From Streptomyces neyagawaensis (GTDB lineage Bacteria; Actinomycetota; Actinomycetes; Streptomycetales; Streptomycetaceae): a DNA stretch of 64,000 bases. The stretch covers positions 1 to 64,000 of the forward strand of contig NZ_JAMGBG010000008.1 in the NCBI RefSeq assembly GCF_023516595.1. Direction: 5' to 3'. The notes under the pieces were generated by a model. It searched no databases. It saw only the letters and a list, made by a program, of their open reading frames with translations, and was not told the origin of the DNA. The position numbers and the translations under genes were made by a program. This document shows, one piece after another, positions 61,300 through 64,000 of this stretch; within the stretch, counting starts at the first letter, position 1; every line of letters begins with the position of its first letter.

Positions 61300-64000
61300 A
61301 TGGCCGAGACCGGGCAGCACGAACAGCGCAACCAGCGATACGAGCGGTACGAAGGCGGCAGCCCGGAGGCCGAGCGGCTCGTGTTCGAGCGGCTGGCCCG
61401 GGAGCTGATGGAGGTCCAGGTCAGGAACCGGCGGGCCGGGGGCGGCGGGATCGCGCGGGCGTTCCACGCCAAGGCACCGGTGGCCGTGGAGAACGCGCGG
61501 CTGCGTTTCCACGACGACCTCCCGGCGGCCCTGCGCGTCGGCTTCGCGCAGCCCGGCGCCGAGTATCCGGCGGTGGTCCGGCTCTCCAACGCGAGCGGCA
61601 TCCGGCAGGGCGACGGCTCCCCGGACCTGCGGGGCGCGGCGATACGCGTACGGGTGTCGGACGACGAGAGCCACGACCTGCTGGCCACCAGCTTCCCGGT
61701 GTCGCACGCCGCGAACGCGCGCGAGTTCGTGGCGTTCGCCAAGGCCATGGCGGGGGCGCGGAGTCCGCTGCGGAAGGCGTTCGGGCTGTTGGTGAAGCTG
61801 CCGCTGGCCGTGGGGTTCAGCGCTGCCGGGCGGATGCGGCGAAACGTGCGCGAGGCCACCCGCCGCTCGGTGAACTCCCTTGCGAACGAGACCTATTGGA
61901 GCCGCGGGGCGATGCTGTGGGGCGACGCCGGGCCCGTGCGGTACCTGCTCCGGCCCGCGCCAGGGACGCCGGTGGCACCCGCGCCCGACCGGCGGGACCC
62001 CGACTTCCTGCACCGCGAGTTCGCGCGGCGCCTCGGGCAGGCCGACGTGGCGTTCGACCTGTGCGTCCAGCGGTACGTGGACGAGCGGCGCACCCCTGTC
62101 GAGGACGCGTCGGTGGAGTGGAAGGACGCGGTGGCGCCGGCGGTGCCGATCGCGCGGCTCACCATCCCGAGCCAGGAGCTGGACGGCGCCGAGGCGCGGG
62201 CCGCGGCGGGGCGCGTCGAGGACCTGACCTTCAACCCCTGGTACACGACCGACGAATTCCGGCCACTGGGGAACATCAACCGGGCGCGGAAGGCCGCGTA
62301 CCGGGCGAGCGGCGCGCACCGTCTCGGGCTGCGCTTCGTCACCGCGGAACCCTTGCGCAACCGGCTCCTCGGCCGTCCCGTGGGGGCCGCGATGGCGCTG
62401 CTGAACCGGTACGTCCCCTGGCACCGGCTGCCGGTGTCGCTGAGCCTGCTGAACCTGGTGTTCCTGCGGAAGGTGCTGCGCCGGCTGAACCTGATCGACA
62501 CCGAGCCGGGCGAGGCGCCGCCCCAGACCCAGCCCGTGCCGGAGCCGATCCCGGAGCGGCTGCGCACGGAGCGGTCGTACGACGGGACGTACAACGACCT
62601 GTCCGAGCCGAGGATGGGCGCGGTCGGTGCCGCCTTCGGCCGCAATCTGGCACCGGACCACCGGCCGGACCTCTTCGACGTCCCGAACCCGGTCACGGTC
62701 AGCCGTCAGCTGCTGCACCGCGAGAGCTTCGTGCCCGCGACCTCGCTCAATGTGCTGGCGGCGGCATGGATCCAGTTCCAGGTGCACGACTGGGTCAACC
62801 ACCGCCGCCACAAGCCCGGCGACCGCAGTGTGGAGGTGCCGCTCCCGCCCGGACACGGCGGATGGCACAACACCCCGAACGGGCCGGCCGAGAACGTGAT
62901 GCGGTTCGCGGAGAACGAGGGCATCGAACGGCCGGGGCAGCCGCCGATCCTGTTCGCCAACAGCGCCTCCCACTGGTGGGACGGCTCCGAGGTGTACGGG
63001 GCGGACGAGCGGACCGCGCGGTTCCTCCGGGAGGCCGACGGACGTGCCGAACTCCGTTTGGAGGAAGGCCACTTGCCGATGAACGGCAACGGCATCCCGC
63101 TCACCGGGTTCAACGAGAGCTGGTGGATGGGGCTCAGCGCGATGCACACGCTGTTCGCCCGCGAGCACAACGCGGTCTGCGCGGCGCTGCGCGCCGAGTA
63201 CCCGACGATGAGCGAGGAACGGATCTACCACACCGCCCGGCTGGTGGTCTCCGCGCTGATCGCGAAGATCCACACGGTGGAGTGGACCCCGGCGATCCTC
63301 GCCACCGAGGCGATCGACGTCGCGCTGCACACCAACTGGTCGGGCCCGCCGAAGAACTGGCTGAACCAGCTGGGGCTGTGGCTGTTCGAGGCGCACTCGC
63401 TGACCGGCATCCCGAAGACGCTGCCGGACCACCACACGGCGCCGTACTCGCTGACGGAGGACTTCGTCACCGTCTACCGCATGCATCCGCTGATCCCGGA
63501 CGACTACGAGCTGCGTGAGCACCAGTTCGGGCGGCGCCTGGAGACGGTGGGCTTCCCGGACATCCAGGGCGGCGCCGCCGAGACGCAGATCCGCAAGACG
63601 GGCCTCGCGAACTCCCTGTACTCGTTCGGCATCGCCCACCCGGGCGCGATCACCCTGCACAACTTCCCGCGCTCGCTCCAGCGGTTCGAGCGCGACGGGG
63701 AGATCATCGACCTGTCGGTGGTGGACCTCGTCCGCACCAGGCGGCGCGGGGTGCCGCGCTACAACGACTTCCGGGCCGGGCTGCACAAGCCGCGGATCCG
63801 TTCGTTCGAGGAGTTGACGGAGAACGCGGAGACCGTGGCCCGGCTGAAGGACGTGTACCGCGACGTCGACGAGATCGACACCGTGGTGGGGCTGTTCGCG
63901 GAGAACCCGCCGGAGGGCTTCGGGTTCAGCGACACCGCGTTCCGGATCTTCATCCTGATGGCCAGTCGGCGGCTCCAGAGCGACCGCTTCCTGACGGTCG
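61300..64000 (+). CDS. Catalase-like/alpha-dioxygenase fusion haem enzyme, cut by the window end
   Basis: At least 900 residues, running off the right edge. Residues 1-350 resemble catalase-family proteins (AFHAKAPVAVENARLRFHDDLP, then AVVRLSNASG and FRPLGNINRARKAAYRASGAHR). Residues from about 430 resemble fatty-acid alpha-dioxygenases of the peroxidase-cyclooxygenase superfamily: distal His496 in QFQVHDWVNH, WWDGSEVYGAD, proximal His623 in FAREHNAVCAAL, AKIHTVEWTPAIL, and the likely catalytic Tyr726 in VTVYRMHPLIPD. The ATG at 61300 follows GAAGGAAG. It may oxygenate a fatty acid and then process the hydroperoxide. The C-terminus is missing. Confidence 0.82.
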   Translation, partial: MAETGQHEQRNQRYERYEGGSPEAERLVFERLARELMEVQVRNRRAGGGGIARAFHAKAPVAVENARLRFHDDLPAALRVGFAQPGAEYPAVVRLSNASGIRQGDGSPDLRGAAIRVRVSDDESHDLLATSFPVSHAANAREFVAFAKAMAGARSPLRKAFGLLVKLPLAVGFSAAGRMRRNVREATRRSVNSLANETYWSRGAMLWGDAGPVRYLLRPAPGTPVAPAPDRRDPDFLHREFARRLGQADVAFDLCVQRYVDERRTPVEDASVEWKDAVAPAVPIARLTIPSQELDGAEARAAAGRVEDLTFNPWYTTDEFRPLGNINRARKAAYRASGAHRLGLRFVTAEPLRNRLLGRPVGAAMALLNRYVPWHRLPVSLSLLNLVFLRKVLRRLNLIDTEPGEAPPQTQPVPEPIPERLRTERSYDGTYNDLSEPRMGAVGAAFGRNLAPDHRPDLFDVPNPVTVSRQLLHRESFVPATSLNVLAAAWIQFQVHDWVNHRRHKPGDRSVEVPLPPGHGGWHNTPNGPAENVMRFAENEGIERPGQPPILFANSASHWWDGSEVYGADERTARFLREADGRAELRLEEGHLPMNGNGIPLTGFNESWWMGLSAMHTLFAREHNAVCAALRAEYPTMSEERIYHTARLVVSALIAKIHTVEWTPAILATEAIDVALHTNWSGPPKNWLNQLGLWLFEAHSLTGIPKTLPDHHTAPYSLTEDFVTVYRMHPLIPDDYELREHQFGRRLETVGFPDIQGGAAETQIRKTGLANSLYSFGIAHPGAITLHNFPRSLQRFERDGEIIDLSVVDLVRTRRRGVPRYNDFRAGLHKPRIRSFEELTENAETVARLKDVYRDVDEIDTVVGLFAENPPEGFGFSDTAFRIFILMASRRLQSDRFLTV

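Noticed and set aside
60168..63518. 1116-codon plus-strand frame over the HEAT-repeat and haem enzyme genes
   Set aside because: It is Arg/Gly/Ala-rich without motifs and is out of frame with the clear alpha-dioxygenase sequence. It is a GC-driven shadow frame.

Overview
This 64 kb window has the very high GC content, GTG starts and ATGA/GTGA gene junctions typical of Streptomyces. It reads as linear-chromosome accessory catabolism. I see no rRNA, tRNA, IS element, prophage or CRISPR array. About 50 genes are supported, mostly in short operons separated by GC-rich hairpin terminators that lack U-tracts.

Layout. (1) 1-5110: phenylacetate catabolism. paaA is cut by the window edge. Then come paaG, paaH, paaF and paaJ in a translationally coupled minus operon, and paaI diverges on the plus strand. 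Two near-identical palindromes mark a shared regulator. (2) 5220-8228: a zinc-ribbon membrane protein, then a VanA/VanB-type Rieske oxygenase and reductase with a 62-residue Cys/His protein coupled between them. (3) 8311-13468: a regulatory locus with an MmyB-like sensor, an XRE regulator, an ImmA/IrrE protease carrying a rare TTA codon, a MAB_1171c-type membrane protein and an FAD monooxygenase. (4) 13529-16060: metallophosphoesterase, phosphopantetheinyl transferase and polyprenyl-synthase-like protein in one coupled minus operon, followed by an ATP-grasp enzyme, a secreted S1 protease (also TTA-containing) and an AfsR-like SARP regulator.

(5) 21613-39199: a large glycan-use region. It holds a GH38 mannosidase, a GH4 glycosidase, a DeoR regulator, a PfkB kinase, an ABC sugar importer without its ATPase, a phosphodiesterase, a GH2 galactosidase, a secreted metallophosphoesterase with a LamG-like domain and a secreted PHP-type hydrolase. 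The mixture of glycosidases and phosphoesterases suggests a phosphate-bearing glycoconjugate. (6) 39281-40579: a membrane-spanning HTH/peptidoglycan-binding protein. (7) 41036-46452: an acyl-CoA operon (MaoC, CoA ligase, amidohydrolase, SDR) facing MarR and IclR regulators.

(8) 46492-49268: a serine hydrolase, and a secreted GH16/CBM6 glucanase behind a LacI-type operator. (9) 49386-58785: an AraC regulator divergent from a complete pentose-phosphate operon, tkt-tal-zwf-opcA-pgi-gnd, ending at a large nested inverted repeat. (10) 58989-64000: a HEAT-repeat protein, and a large haem enzyme fusing a catalase-like module to a fatty-acid alpha-dioxygenase module, cut by the right edge.

The best candidates for something under-described are the catalase/alpha-dioxygenase fusion, the small protein inside the Rieske operon, the TTA-gated XRE/ImmA/MAB_1171c locus, and the phospho-glycan cluster with its 27-codon coupling frame.
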